The position numbers and the translations under genes are program-made. Below the pieces are notes generated by a model, which had not been told where the DNA came from, did not search any database, and saw only the letters and a list, made by a program, of their open reading frames with translations. Of a stretch of 39,196 bases of DNA, positions 1 through 8,380 are shown one piece after another (position 1 is the first letter of the stretch; each line of letters begins with the position of its first letter). The stretch spans positions 1 through 39,196 of the forward strand of contig QKIH01000101.1 in assembly GCA_003249645.1 (NCBI GenBank), written 5' to 3'. The stretch comes from Desulfobulbaceae bacterium. GTDB lineage: Bacteria > Desulfobacterota > Desulfobulbia > Desulfobulbales > Desulfocapsaceae.

Positions 1-390
1 TTCACTGACCAGTATATCAATGTCTCTCATCGGTCTTAATGCTGGATCGGCGTAAAGACTGGTGCAGAGGGCAGAACCTTTAATGAGGATTGATTGAATT
101 TTGTTATCATTGAAAATCTGTAGCACGTTTTCAATAACTTGCAGCCGGACTTCTGCATTGTGTTGGTGCCGTTTATACAAAACAGCGAGACTGCGTTTTA
201 CAGAAACAGGAATATCAATCTCTGCTTCCAGCAGATGCTTTCGCAGTAGTGGTGCCATGCCTTCATGTTCAGCACTTTCCAGCAATCCCTGCCAGTCATC
301 GAAAGTCTTACAATACGCCTGCAGCATCTGATGCTGCACTTCATGTCCATCAATTCTGGCACAGACTTCAAGGATCGGATACCGTTTCAT
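1..390 (-). CDS. Nucleotidyltransferase-family protein (partial)
   Basis: The reading frame starts at the ATG at 390 and runs off the left edge after 130 codons. The visible part begins MKRYPILEVCARIDG. It carries the segment KGSALCTSLYADP followed by LRPMRDIDILV, which matches the pattern (KG..L...lY..p..R...DiDlLV) of the uncharacterised nucleotidyltransferase family NTP_transf_5; the two Asp residues of DiD would be metal ligands. The start overlaps the stop of the HPr-kinase-like gene in an ATGA arrangement, so the two are almost certainly translated together. Family members often sit beside HprK-like and PqqD-like genes in polysaccharide/exosortase or peptide-modification loci. The substrate is unknown, and the C-terminal part is outside the window. 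Confidence 0.8.
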   Translation of the reverse strand, partial: MKRYPILEVCARIDGHEVQHQMLQAYCKTFDDWQGLLESAEHEGMAPLLRKHLLEAEIDIPVSVKRSLAVLYKRHQHNAEVRLQVIENVLQIFNDNKIQSILIKGSALCTSLYADPALRPMRDIDILVSE

Positions 391-1229
391 TCGAACAGCT
401 CCGACTCTGCATTGAAGATTTGCGTAAGGTCATTAAAGCTTGAATAGCTCAATGTGTAAAGTCGGCACTGTTTGACAATAGCGGCCATCTCGGAAACACC
501 ATGACCTTCAAGATTACGGGCATTAACATGTGATTGAAGTAGGTACAAACTTGCTTTTGCCGGGCTTATCTTCTTTAATTCCAGCTTTGCATCAGGTTTA
601 AACAGTGGGAAGATAATGTCGGTCACTTTCGGCTGCTGCTGTTTAAATTCTGTATTCAGTAACCGATGCGGGATCATCGATCCGGTATCGCTGCTGATGA
701 TATTTGTATGTTCACCTGATAACAACCATGATGGATGATCCGGGCCGATCTTGAGGCTGATCGGTCTTGTCAGCGGTAAAACTTCTGCATCTGAATTCAG
801 AAAAACCAGCTCATCGGTCAGATACTGAAATCCATTTAATACCAGCCAGCTTGTCAACGTGCTCTTTCCGTTGCCGCTTCGACCAGGCAGAATAAAACAA
901 CGGTTATCTTTGCATACGCAACCGGCATGTAATGCATGATGCGTGTCGTTGTTGTTTATACTGTGAAAGATGACTTCATTTATCAGAATGTATGCAAGCT
1001 TATACCGTGATTCACCAAAATAGAGTCGTTTGTCATCATCCCATAAAGAGAGCATCGGTATAGGGCCGGATGAAATGATGTCATATTGTTTGACGGATTG
1101 TGTGTTCCTTGCACCTGGAAAGTCCTCGAAAAGAAATTCGGCGAGGTCGTAGGCGTCATCATTATTACAGTCGATTTCAAACGCCTGGTCACCGAATCCG
1201 GTATGATAAATTTTATGACTGCTATTCAT
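387..1229 (-). CDS. HPr kinase-related protein (HprK-rel-A type)
   Basis: This 280-residue protein has a P-loop GRSGNGKST preceded by an alanine/histidine/glycine-rich segment, as in the C-terminal kinase domain of HPr kinase/phosphorylase. The HprK N-terminal domain is absent. I chose the ATG at 1229, giving MNSSHKIYHTGFG, because it overlaps the stop of the upstream PqqD-like gene (GTTAATGAATAG). The frame could extend to 1289, but that would lie deep inside the upstream gene. Known relatives form the HprK-related kinase A group found beside a PqqD-like small protein and a nucleotidyltransferase, exactly the neighbours seen here. They are thought to phosphorylate a protein or peptide rather than HPr. 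The target is not evident from this window. Confidence 0.82.
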   Translation of the reverse strand: MNSSHKIYHTGFGDQAFEIDCNNDDAYDLAEFLFEDFPGARNTQSVKQYDIISSGPIPMLSLWDDDKRLYFGESRYKLAYILINEVIFHSINNNDTHHALHAGCVCKDNRCFILPGRSGNGKSTLTSWLVLNGFQYLTDELVFLNSDAEVLPLTRPISLKIGPDHPSWLLSGEHTNIISSDTGSMIPHRLLNTEFKQQQPKVTDIIFPLFKPDAKLELKKISPAKASLYLLQSHVNARNLEGHGVSEMAAIVKQCRLYTLSYSSFNDLTQIFNAESELFE

Positions 1230-1500
1230 TAACGAGTTCAATGACTTTGTTTTCTTGCAGCATTTCAAGAGCGGAAACAACATCTTCACGGATCTGCTCT
1301 CTTTGCTCAGGGTATTGTTGTTGGAGAAATTCGATTATCTCTCCTGTAGTAAGATTCTCGTTGCAAAGAAGCCATACTGTATGAGCCGGGGGATTCAGAT
1401 AGACTGCCTGTGCACCGGTTTTATTATACAAAAGAATTTCATCATCAAATTGTTCTGCGATAAAATCCGGATTGGGTTTCGGGGTGATATTGCTGTTCAT
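1222..1500 (-). CDS. PqqD-like small protein (RRE fold)
   Basis: The 92-residue product contains the PqqD pattern: a short strand region (DEILLYNKTGAQAVYLN), then a segment like N..A..vW.LC (NPPAHTVWLLC), then a helical part TTGEIIEFLQQQYP and DVVSALEMLQENKVIEL. PqqD-like proteins are RiPP recognition elements that bind a precursor peptide and present it to a modifying enzyme. The downstream HPr-kinase-like gene overlaps by eight bases and the nucleotidyltransferase overlaps that one, so the three form one translational unit. No precursor peptide is recognisable upstream. The next feature upstream is the tRNA-Phe terminator, so the unit's promoter should lie between about 1501 and 1585, though I see no convincing boxes. 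Confidence 0.8.
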   Translation of the reverse strand: MNSNITPKPNPDFIAEQFDDEILLYNKTGAQAVYLNPPAHTVWLLCNENLTTGEIIEFLQQQYPEQREQIREDVVSALEMLQENKVIELVNE

Positions 1501-1584
1501 AAGAATTTCTGATGTGGAGTAGGAATAAGCTAATTGAGACCCGACAAAAGCTGAAAATAAGGGTGGGGAAAATGCTCTTTAAAC

Positions 1585-1621
1585 GAAAAAAGCACCTACC
1601 AACATAAGTTGATAAGTGCTT
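1585..1621 (-). terminator. Rho-independent terminator of tRNA-Phe
   Basis: On the minus strand a 14-pair stem (1621-1608 with 1603-1590, two G-U pairs, four-base loop) is followed directly by six T residues. It starts 11 bases past the tRNA 3' end, so it most likely ends the tRNA transcript. Confidence 0.85.
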
Positions 1622-1631
1622 GAAATCTATA

Positions 1632-1707
<76 letters not shown>

Positions 1708-1791
1708 ACCGCATGGGATGGGATTTTTACACGACATCAAAGAGGATGTCAATAGCTTTTAATCTCCCTTTGCGACTTTTTTCCCTTAACG

Positions 1792-2514
1792 TTATTTTTC
1801 CAGAGATAAGCCGCCTAAATCGAGGTCAATATCCAGATCATCATCGTCATCATTAGAACTTTTTGCAGCTGGACTGTCGTCATCATCAAGAGACAAATCA
1901 AAATCATTGAAAGATATCTCTTCTTCTGCAGGAGGAACAGGAGGAACTGATACGGCTGGGGAATCATCTCCGCCAAGTTCACCGAGATCTGTGTCGAAGT
2001 CATCAAGATCAAGCTCAAGCTGCATTTCGTCCGAGGGACTTGCTTCCTTGGTTGGCTGTTCGAGATCGGAGAGATCTGAAAGCTCTTCTGGCACATCCAG
2101 ATTTATTTCAGGTGCGGAAGCTGACGCATCCAGTTCTGCATCTTCAAACTGATTAAAATCGATAGCTATACCATCATCATCGTCTTCAAGGTCGTTTGTA
2201 ATGGTAAAGGCCTCACCGTCATCATTTGCGATGGCGGAAAATTCATCAAGAGCATCATCAGTGTTTCCGTCTTCATCGAGCAGAATATCAAGATCAGGAT
2301 CGATTGCCGTCATGGTGATATCGTTATCGAAATCGGCATCAGCTATAATATTGTCATCTTCTTCAGACTGCAGATTGACCTTGAGAAAACTTGGTGCGGC
2401 AACGTTGAAAATCGTTCCATTCAAGGCATCGGAGGCTTTACTGATCTTTTTGTTGCATTTCAGGCAGGTATCTAAATGATCAAAGGAAATGTAACCACAT
2501 TTAGGACAACGCAT
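1792..2514 (-). CDS. Acidic protein with N-terminal zinc ribbon
   Basis: The protein has 240 residues. The N-terminus shows two CxxC pairs, CPKC at residues 3-6 and CLKC at 17-20, with basic residues after them, a compact zinc-ribbon like those opening many deltaproteobacterial regulatory or surface-associated proteins. The rest is low-complexity and extremely acidic, with long runs of Asp and Glu (DDDDDLDIDLDLGG near the end), repeated hydrophobic-acidic motifs and no predicted membrane segment. A GAGGAAG ribosome site lies six bases before the ATG at 2514. It is transcribed toward tRNA-Phe and sits downstream of nadC in the same direction, 150 bases away. I do not recognise a specific function. 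An acidic tail could bind a basic protein or metal, or mimic nucleic acid. Confidence 0.75.
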   Translation of the reverse strand: MRCPKCGYISFDHLDTCLKCNKKISKASDALNGTIFNVAAPSFLKVNLQSEEDDNIIADADFDNDITMTAIDPDLDILLDEDGNTDDALDEFSAIANDDGEAFTITNDLEDDDDGIAIDFNQFEDAELDASASAPEINLDVPEELSDLSDLEQPTKEASPSDEMQLELDLDDFDTDLGELGGDDSPAVSVPPVPPAEEEISFNDFDLSLDDDDSPAAKSSNDDDDDLDIDLDLGGLSLEK

Positions 2515-2664
2515 GTATCTTCCTCGTTGAATTTACTATTTTTTTGTGTGGGGAAATCCCTCTAACCACGGCAAATTATACGACTAAATCTACTATCGCA
2601 CATTTTATTGAAAAAAATCAACAATTTTATTCATTTTGTCGGGTCGGCATCAGTAAGGACGGAC

Positions 2665-3501
2665 TCAGGAGAGCCAGTCCATACCGATATCACACGATGG
2701 TGCAGAATGTGTTAGAGCCCCAATGGAGATGATATCAACACCGCATTGAGCAATCCGTTTAACCCGTTCGAGGTTGACATTGCCGGAGGCTTCAACGATG
2801 GCGCGTCCATCTATGAGGGCAACTGCCTCTGTCATCATTTCTGTGGACATGTTGTCGAGCATAATGATATCGACATCGCATTGCAGACATTCTTTCACCT
2901 GGTCGAGAGTGTCTGTTTCAACCTCTATCCTGATGGTATGGGGAATCTGCCCTCGGACCTTTTCAACCGCGTTTCTTAATGAGCCGCAGGCAGCAATGTG
3001 GTTATCCTTGATGAGAACACCGTCGGCAAGGTTGTAGCGATGATTGTAACCACCGCCGCAGGTCACTGCGTATTTTTCAAACATGCGCAGCCCCGGGGTG
3101 GTTTTTCTCGTATCTGTGATACGGGCCATGGTTCCCTGTACCTCTTTGACAAACCTGTAGGTGAATGTCGCTATACCTGACAGCCGTTGAACAAGATTGA
3201 GAGCCACGCGTTCCGCTTTTAACAGATCAACTACCGGGCCGGAGACAGAGAGCAGGGTGTCGCCTTGTTTTATGGCCACACCGTCTTTTACTGCTCCTTC
3301 GGTTTGAATTTCACTGTTTTGTAGAAAGAAGGTCCTTGCTGCAATTGTTTCAAAGCCGGCTGCTATGAAATCTTCTCGTGCAACCAGCCTGGCACTGCCA
3401 AGCTGATCAGCAGGAAAAATTGATTCACTGGTGATGTCGCCACGACCAATATCTTCCTGCAGAAATGCTCTGATAAGATTGTCTATTGTGTTCTGATCCA
3501 T
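2665..3501 (-). CDS. nadC: Nicotinate-nucleotide pyrophosphorylase (carboxylating)
   Basis: This 278-residue enzyme converts quinolinate and phosphoribosyl pyrophosphate to nicotinate mononucleotide, the entry step of de novo NAD synthesis, in the cytosol. Family hallmarks are the N-terminal EDIGRGDITSE, the substrate-binding TRKTTPGLR followed by EKYAV, GGGYNHRYNL and ADGVLIKDNH, and the C-terminal barrel strands VDIIMLDNM and EASGNV. Length is typical. The start at 3501 lies only eight bases after the stop of valS, so the two are likely cotranscribed even though their functions differ. No nadA or nadB is in the window. Confidence 0.96.
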   Translation of the reverse strand: MDQNTIDNLIRAFLQEDIGRGDITSESIFPADQLGSARLVAREDFIAAGFETIAARTFFLQNSEIQTEGAVKDGVAIKQGDTLLSVSGPVVDLLKAERVALNLVQRLSGIATFTYRFVKEVQGTMARITDTRKTTPGLRMFEKYAVTCGGGYNHRYNLADGVLIKDNHIAACGSLRNAVEKVRGQIPHTIRIEVETDTLDQVKECLQCDVDIIMLDNMSTEMMTEAVALIDGRAIVEASGNVNLERVKRIAQCGVDIISIGALTHSAPSCDIGMDWLS

Positions 3502-3509
3502 GGTGCCCC

Positions 3510-6179
3510 TTACTGCATAAGTTTCAGACGCTCTTCAGCCTCGTTGATTTTGGCAAGGGTGGCATCGAGGCCGTCTTTTTCATCCCGAACCTTCTGCACA
3601 ACGTTATCAGGAGCATTGGAGAGGAATTTTTCATTGCCCAGTTTACCGTTTATCTGCTTGAGCTTGTCTTCCACTTTCTTTCTTTCACGGGCCAGCTTTT
3701 CAAGCTCATTTTCTACGTTGACGAGTCCTTTAAGAGGGACGTAGATCTCAATGTCTTCGTAGATATAGGTTGCGGCATCGGCCGGTTTATCGCTGGTTGC
3801 ATGAATGGTGAAAGACTCCAGGCGGGTCATGTCGCTTACGGCACGCTCGAAGGTTTTGATGGTAGCAGCTTTTTCACTGTCTGTGCAGATAATATGGGCA
3901 GCGATTTTAGCAGAAGGATGGACCTCGGTTTCAGAGCGGATGTTCCTGATGCCGGTTACAATTCCCATCAGCAGCGTTGCTTCTTTTTCCGCCTGCTCAG
4001 AGTACCACTGTGGGTGCTCCTGAGGAAATTCAGAAACCATCAGAGGTTTGCGCTCACCCGGCAGTACACTCCAGATTTCTTCGGTTACAAACGGGGTGAT
4101 CGGGTGAATAAGTTTTAATGCTGTTTCAAGGACGGTGAGCAATACACCCCGCGCCTGATTTTTCAGGACGGCATCATCACTGAACAGATCGGCTTTAATC
4201 CACTCAAGGTACCAGTCACAGAACTCATGCCAGATAAACTGGTAATTGGCTGAGGCGACATCGTTAAAATGATATTCATCCAATCCCTTGCGGACTTCTG
4301 CAATTGTCTGTGCTGTCCGGCTTAATATCCAGCGATGGGCAAGCGGCAGTTCTTCTGGCTTTTCGGTGACAATACGAACTGAATCGTCACATTCGGCAAC
4401 ATGCATCATGGCAAAACGGGCAGCGTTCCAGATTTTGTTGATAAAGAAGCGATATCCTTCGATACGGTCTTCATCCAGTTTGATTTCACGGCCCTGAGCA
4501 GCAAATGCGGTGAGGGTAAAACGCATCGCATCTGTACCATATTTGCCCATAACTTCGAGCGGGTCGATAACGTTACCGGTTGATTTTGACATCTTCTTGC
4601 CGTGCTTGTCACGAACCAGTGCGTGCAGGTAAACATCTTTGAAAGGAACCTCGTCCATAAAATGCAGACCCATCATCATCATTCTGGCAACCCAGAAAAA
4701 GAGGATGTCAAAACTGGTGATAAGCACTGAGGTTGGATAGAAGGTTGCAAGCTCTTTGGTCTGTTCCGGCCAGCCCATGGTCGAAAACGGCCATAGTGCG
4801 GAAGAGAACCAGGTGTCGAGAACATCGGTTTCCTGTACCAGTTTTTCTGAAGAGCATTTGGGGCAGCTGGTTGGGTCGGTGGTTTCGACTATAATCTCAC
4901 CGCAGTCCTGACAGGTCCAGGCCGGGATTCTGTGTCCCCACCATATCTGGCGGGATATACACCAGTCGCGGATATTGTCCATCCAGCTGTAAAAGGTGTT
5001 GTACCAGGTTTTCGGGTAGATGTTGATACGTTCTTCGCGCACGGCTGCAACTGCCTTGTCCGCAAGCGGCTTAACGGCGACGAACCATTGCACGGACGTG
5101 GTCGGCTCAACAACTGTTTTGCAGCGGTAGCAGTGGCCGACGCCGTGATCGTAATCTTCAATACGATCCAGGAAGCCCAGTTCATCAAGATCTGCAACAA
5201 TCTGTTTGCGGCAGGCAAAGCGGTCCATACCGGCATATTTCCCGGCCAGGTCATTCATGACGCCCTTGTCATCCATAACCTTGCACAATGGGAGGTTGTG
5301 ACGTTTGCCGATCTCGTAGTCATCGCGGTCATGTGAAGGGGTGACTTTCAGCGCACCTGTACCGAAATCTTTCTGGACATGGTTATCAAAGACAACCGGA
5401 ATAACCCGGTCGGTGAGCGGCAGGTTAATACCCACATCCTTTAAATGTGCATAACGCTCGTCATCAGGGTGAACGGCAACACCGGTATCGCCGAGCATGG
5501 TTTCAGGGCGGGTGGTGGCTACAACGACGTGACCGGAACCGTCGGCAAACGGATATTTAATATGATACAGCTTGCCCTTTGTCTCTTCGTGCTCGACTTC
5601 ATCATCGGCAAGTGCAGTATGACAGCGCGGACACCAGTTGACTATGTAATCACCTTTATAGATCAGGCCCTCTTTGTAGAGCCTTACGAAAACTTCACGA
5701 ACGGCGGTGGAAAGGCCCTCATCCATGGTGAAGCGTTCACGTTTCCAGTCACAGGATGAGCCCAGCTTTTTCAGCTGGTTGATAATGGTTCCGCCTTTTT
5801 CTTCACGCCATTCCCATACTTTTTCTATGAATGCGTCACGGCCGAGGTCATGCCGTCCCTTGCCTTCGGTGGCCAGCTGCCGTTCAACAACATTCTGGGT
5901 GGCAATGCCGGCATGGTCGGTGCCGGGAACCCAGACCGTGTTATCACCGCACATCCGGTGATACCTGATAAGGATATCCTGCAGGGTATTGTTCAGAGCA
6001 TGACCGACGTGGAGTACTCCGGTTACGTTTGGTGGAGGGATGACAATGGAAAAAGAGGGCTTGCCGTCTTCCATTTTGGCGTCGAAGCAGTTTTGCTCCT
6101 CCCAGATTTTCAGCCATTTATCTTCTGTTATTGAAAAATCGTAACCTTTGCTTAATTGGTTTTCGTCAGTTTGTGCCAT
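3510..6179 (-). CDS. valS: Valyl-tRNA synthetase
   Basis: The 889-residue class I synthetase charges tRNA-Val and edits misactivated threonine. The HIGH-type motif is seen in PPPNVTGVLHVGH (about residues 49-61) and the KMSKS motif in GKKMSKSTGN. The connective-peptide editing domain lies between, and includes TTRPETMLGDTGVAVHP. A zinc-knuckle-like pair, CQDC and CPKC, is present. The protein ends with the usual coiled-coil tRNA-binding arm rich in Lys and Glu (from about residue 820). Length matches bacterial ValRS. The ribosome site before the ATG at 6179 is poor. The 214 bases upstream, up to dgt, contain no recognisable T-box or other leader. Confidence 0.97.
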   Translation of the reverse strand: MAQTDENQLSKGYDFSITEDKWLKIWEEQNCFDAKMEDGKPSFSIVIPPPNVTGVLHVGHALNNTLQDILIRYHRMCGDNTVWVPGTDHAGIATQNVVERQLATEGKGRHDLGRDAFIEKVWEWREEKGGTIINQLKKLGSSCDWKRERFTMDEGLSTAVREVFVRLYKEGLIYKGDYIVNWCPRCHTALADDEVEHEETKGKLYHIKYPFADGSGHVVVATTRPETMLGDTGVAVHPDDERYAHLKDVGINLPLTDRVIPVVFDNHVQKDFGTGALKVTPSHDRDDYEIGKRHNLPLCKVMDDKGVMNDLAGKYAGMDRFACRKQIVADLDELGFLDRIEDYDHGVGHCYRCKTVVEPTTSVQWFVAVKPLADKAVAAVREERINIYPKTWYNTFYSWMDNIRDWCISRQIWWGHRIPAWTCQDCGEIIVETTDPTSCPKCSSEKLVQETDVLDTWFSSALWPFSTMGWPEQTKELATFYPTSVLITSFDILFFWVARMMMMGLHFMDEVPFKDVYLHALVRDKHGKKMSKSTGNVIDPLEVMGKYGTDAMRFTLTAFAAQGREIKLDEDRIEGYRFFINKIWNAARFAMMHVAECDDSVRIVTEKPEELPLAHRWILSRTAQTIAEVRKGLDEYHFNDVASANYQFIWHEFCDWYLEWIKADLFSDDAVLKNQARGVLLTVLETALKLIHPITPFVTEEIWSVLPGERKPLMVSEFPQEHPQWYSEQAEKEATLLMGIVTGIRNIRSETEVHPSAKIAAHIICTDSEKAATIKTFERAVSDMTRLESFTIHATSDKPADAATYIYEDIEIYVPLKGLVNVENELEKLARERKKVEDKLKQINGKLGNEKFLSNAPDNVVQKVRDEKDGLDATLAKINEAEERLKLMQ

Positions 6180-6393
6180 GATAGTCGTGTGTCTTATTAT
6201 ATATGTTGTGTGGCGGGATAATGATATCCCTCCGTAATTGTTCTTAATCCTTAAGGTTCTAAATAACTCCTGCCAGCTGCGATATTTTTGGCGAACCAGA
6301 GCGAGTAATGAAACTACCTATCGCAACGCTATAATTCAATAATTATTTAAAACAGATTATAAAAAGTCAAAGGGCTGTGTGCAGTTTTTTCTT

Positions 6394-7497
6394 TCAGCGC
6401 AGTCTGGTGCTCCATGGTTTGGGCAAAAAGATCTGTTCATAAAGATCAAGGGCGTAATGGTCGGTCATTCCGGCAATAAAATCACAAACCTTACGGTGGG
6501 CGGTTTTTTCATCGGGCCAGCTTTGGCCGGTATCGTTGTGGGCGTTGAACTCACTGCCCTGCAGCCTCACCAGACCGTGATTGAGGAAATAATCATACAG
6601 ATCACGAATGATATGCTGGGCCTTTTCAAATTCTGAGTGCACCCGGTAATAACGATAGACATTGTCATATAAAAAGGCGCGCAGCTGGGTAATAGTTTCC
6701 AGTATCTTCTCGCTGATGTGCAGCTTGCCGTCATCGGCAGCCAGGGTTTCGACAATCAGGTCACGAACCATGGCGCCAATGCGCATTGAATGACGGTCAC
6801 CAACTACTGATCGGATAGCTTTTGGGACATCTTCAGCTTCTAAAATGCCGGCGCGCATGGCATCATCGAGATCATGATTGACGTAGGCGATAATGTCGGC
6901 CAGCCTGACTATCTGGCCTTCCAGTGTTATTGCCAGTTTTGACGAATCTTTCGGAATAATATCGCCTTTTCCCTTTGAATGGCGGATAATGCCGTTTCGT
7001 ACTTCAAAGGTAAGGTTAAGGCCCTGGCCTTTATTTTCAAGAAAATCAACTACCCTAAGGCTGTGCACATAATGTCTGAACCCGGTTGGATGCAGCTCAT
7101 TCAAGGTTGCTTCGCCTGCATGGCCGAAAGGTGTATGGCCGAGATCGTGGGCAAGGGCGATGGCTTCGGTGAGAGATTCATTAAGGCAGAGGGCTGCGGC
7201 GATGGTGCGTGCTATCTGGCTTACTTCAAGGACATGGGTAAGTCGGGTTCGGTAATGGTCTCCTGTTGGAGCGAGAAAAACCTGTGTTTTATGCTTGAGC
7301 CGTCTGAATGTTTTAGAGTGGGTGATGCGGTCGCGGTCGCGCTGGAAGGGCATCCGAATGTCACTTTGTTCATTGGGTTCTTCGGCTCGTCTCCCTCGTG
7401 AATGCTTATTCAGCGCGGCATAGGGAGAGAGGCTCGCCTCTTCGTGATCTTCAAGCTGTCTTCGGATAGACGTTCCGACAACGGGTACAAACGGCAT
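6394..7497 (-). CDS. dgt: dGTP triphosphohydrolase-like protein
   Basis: A 367-residue HD-domain protein of the deoxyguanosinetriphosphate triphosphohydrolase family, which splits dNTPs to deoxynucleosides and tripolyphosphate. Visible markers are the conserved RRLKHKTQVF, then TRLTHVLEVSQIARTIA with the first His, the HD pair in ALAHDLGHTPFGHAGE, and the later metal ligand in IAYVNHDLDDA. The length fits the short type-2 branch common outside the enterics. Its product, a deoxynucleoside, is the kind of molecule the nucleoside phosphorylase operon at 18.5-26.5 kb handles. It is transcribed away from the MobB-like gene. The 174 bases between the two starts should hold divergent promoters. Confidence 0.93.
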   Translation of the reverse strand: MPFVPVVGTSIRRQLEDHEEASLSPYAALNKHSRGRRAEEPNEQSDIRMPFQRDRDRITHSKTFRRLKHKTQVFLAPTGDHYRTRLTHVLEVSQIARTIAAALCLNESLTEAIALAHDLGHTPFGHAGEATLNELHPTGFRHYVHSLRVVDFLENKGQGLNLTFEVRNGIIRHSKGKGDIIPKDSSKLAITLEGQIVRLADIIAYVNHDLDDAMRAGILEAEDVPKAIRSVVGDRHSMRIGAMVRDLIVETLAADDGKLHISEKILETITQLRAFLYDNVYRYYRVHSEFEKAQHIIRDLYDYFLNHGLVRLQGSEFNAHNDTGQSWPDEKTAHRKVCDFIAGMTDHYALDLYEQIFLPKPWSTRLR

Positions 7498-7671
7498 CTT
7501 TTAATACACTCACTATAGTTTTTGTTCGCTCAAGCCAATATTTCAACACATCTTACCGATTTTGTGCAAGAAAGCAAACAAAGAGGTTTACTTCCTGCGT
7601 ATTTCTGGTTGAATAACACGCATCAATCAACTTTTTTCACACCGGGCAATACTATAATATAGGAGAATAAT

Positions 7672-8322
7672 ATGCCACCTATTGTAGGCTTTATCGGCTG
7701 GCATAACAGCGGCAAAACAACAGTAGCTGCGGCTGTTGTCAGTTATCTGAAGGCACAGGGGTATGCGGTTGGTGTAATCAAGTCAAGCAGTACCTCCGGT
7801 ATCGAGTTTGATAACCCGGATACCGACACCTATAAGCATAAAGCCGCCGGAGCAGATAGTGTTATGTTTGTCGGCCCTGATCAGATGGTGCTGCAGACCA
7901 GGCGTTCGGAGTTGAGCCTGCAGACATTTGCTCATCGTTATTTTTCACACGTTGACATCGTTATTGCTGAAGGCTTCAAATATGCACGCCAGATACCCAA
8001 GATTGAAGTTGTACGTGACGAAGACAAACGCCTGAAAAACGAGGTCTCGGGGATCATCGCCGTTGTGACAGATTGTGATATCGCCGGCGATTATGTTTTT
8101 CGTACCAACGAGAGAACAGAGGTCGGCATGTTTATCGAAAAGCGTTTTCTGGCTGACACGAAAAGTGAAAAAGAAAAAACCGCCCTGCTGGTGAACGGAC
8201 AGAAGATCCCCATCAACCATTTCATCCAGGAAGCTCTGGCCGGTTCGATTGCTGGTCTTGTGTCTTCACTGAAATTGAAAGAGCATGTATCTAATATCGA
8301 ACTGAGAATTGTCCTGGATTAA
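7672..8322 (+). CDS. mobB: Molybdopterin-guanine dinucleotide biosynthesis protein MobB-like
   Basis: A 216-residue P-loop GTPase. The Walker A segment GWHNSGKTT begins at residue 9. The family signatures GVIKSSS, TDTYKHKAAGAD and the switch-like VDIVIAEGFKYARQIPKIEV follow. MobB supports attachment of GMP to molybdopterin, as needed by molybdoenzymes such as formate dehydrogenases. A tail of about 50 residues (ALLVNGQKIPINHF onward) extends beyond the classical E. coli length and resembles the short MobB C-terminal extension of sulfate-reducer proteins. A good ribosome site, AGGAGA, precedes the ATG. No mobA or moe gene is nearby, so the gene may act with distant partners. Confidence 0.88.
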   Translation: MPPIVGFIGWHNSGKTTVAAAVVSYLKAQGYAVGVIKSSSTSGIEFDNPDTDTYKHKAAGADSVMFVGPDQMVLQTRRSELSLQTFAHRYFSHVDIVIAEGFKYARQIPKIEVVRDEDKRLKNEVSGIIAVVTDCDIAGDYVFRTNERTEVGMFIEKRFLADTKSEKEKTALLVNGQKIPINHFIQEALAGSIAGLVSSLKLKEHVSNIELRIVLD

Positions 8323-8380
8323 TAATGGTGTGATTTTTAACTTGATCTTAGAAAATTTAATGGCCTAACAGGAGGAGACC

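Noticed and set aside
1815-2479. Several long open frames antisense or out of frame over the acidic gene
   Set aside because: They are produced by the skewed Asp/Glu codon composition and have no ribosome sites or recognisable products.
6180-6393. Possible T-box or other leader upstream of valS
   Set aside because: No specifier/antiterminator pattern or T-box sequence could be found, and the start region lacks a terminator-like stem.
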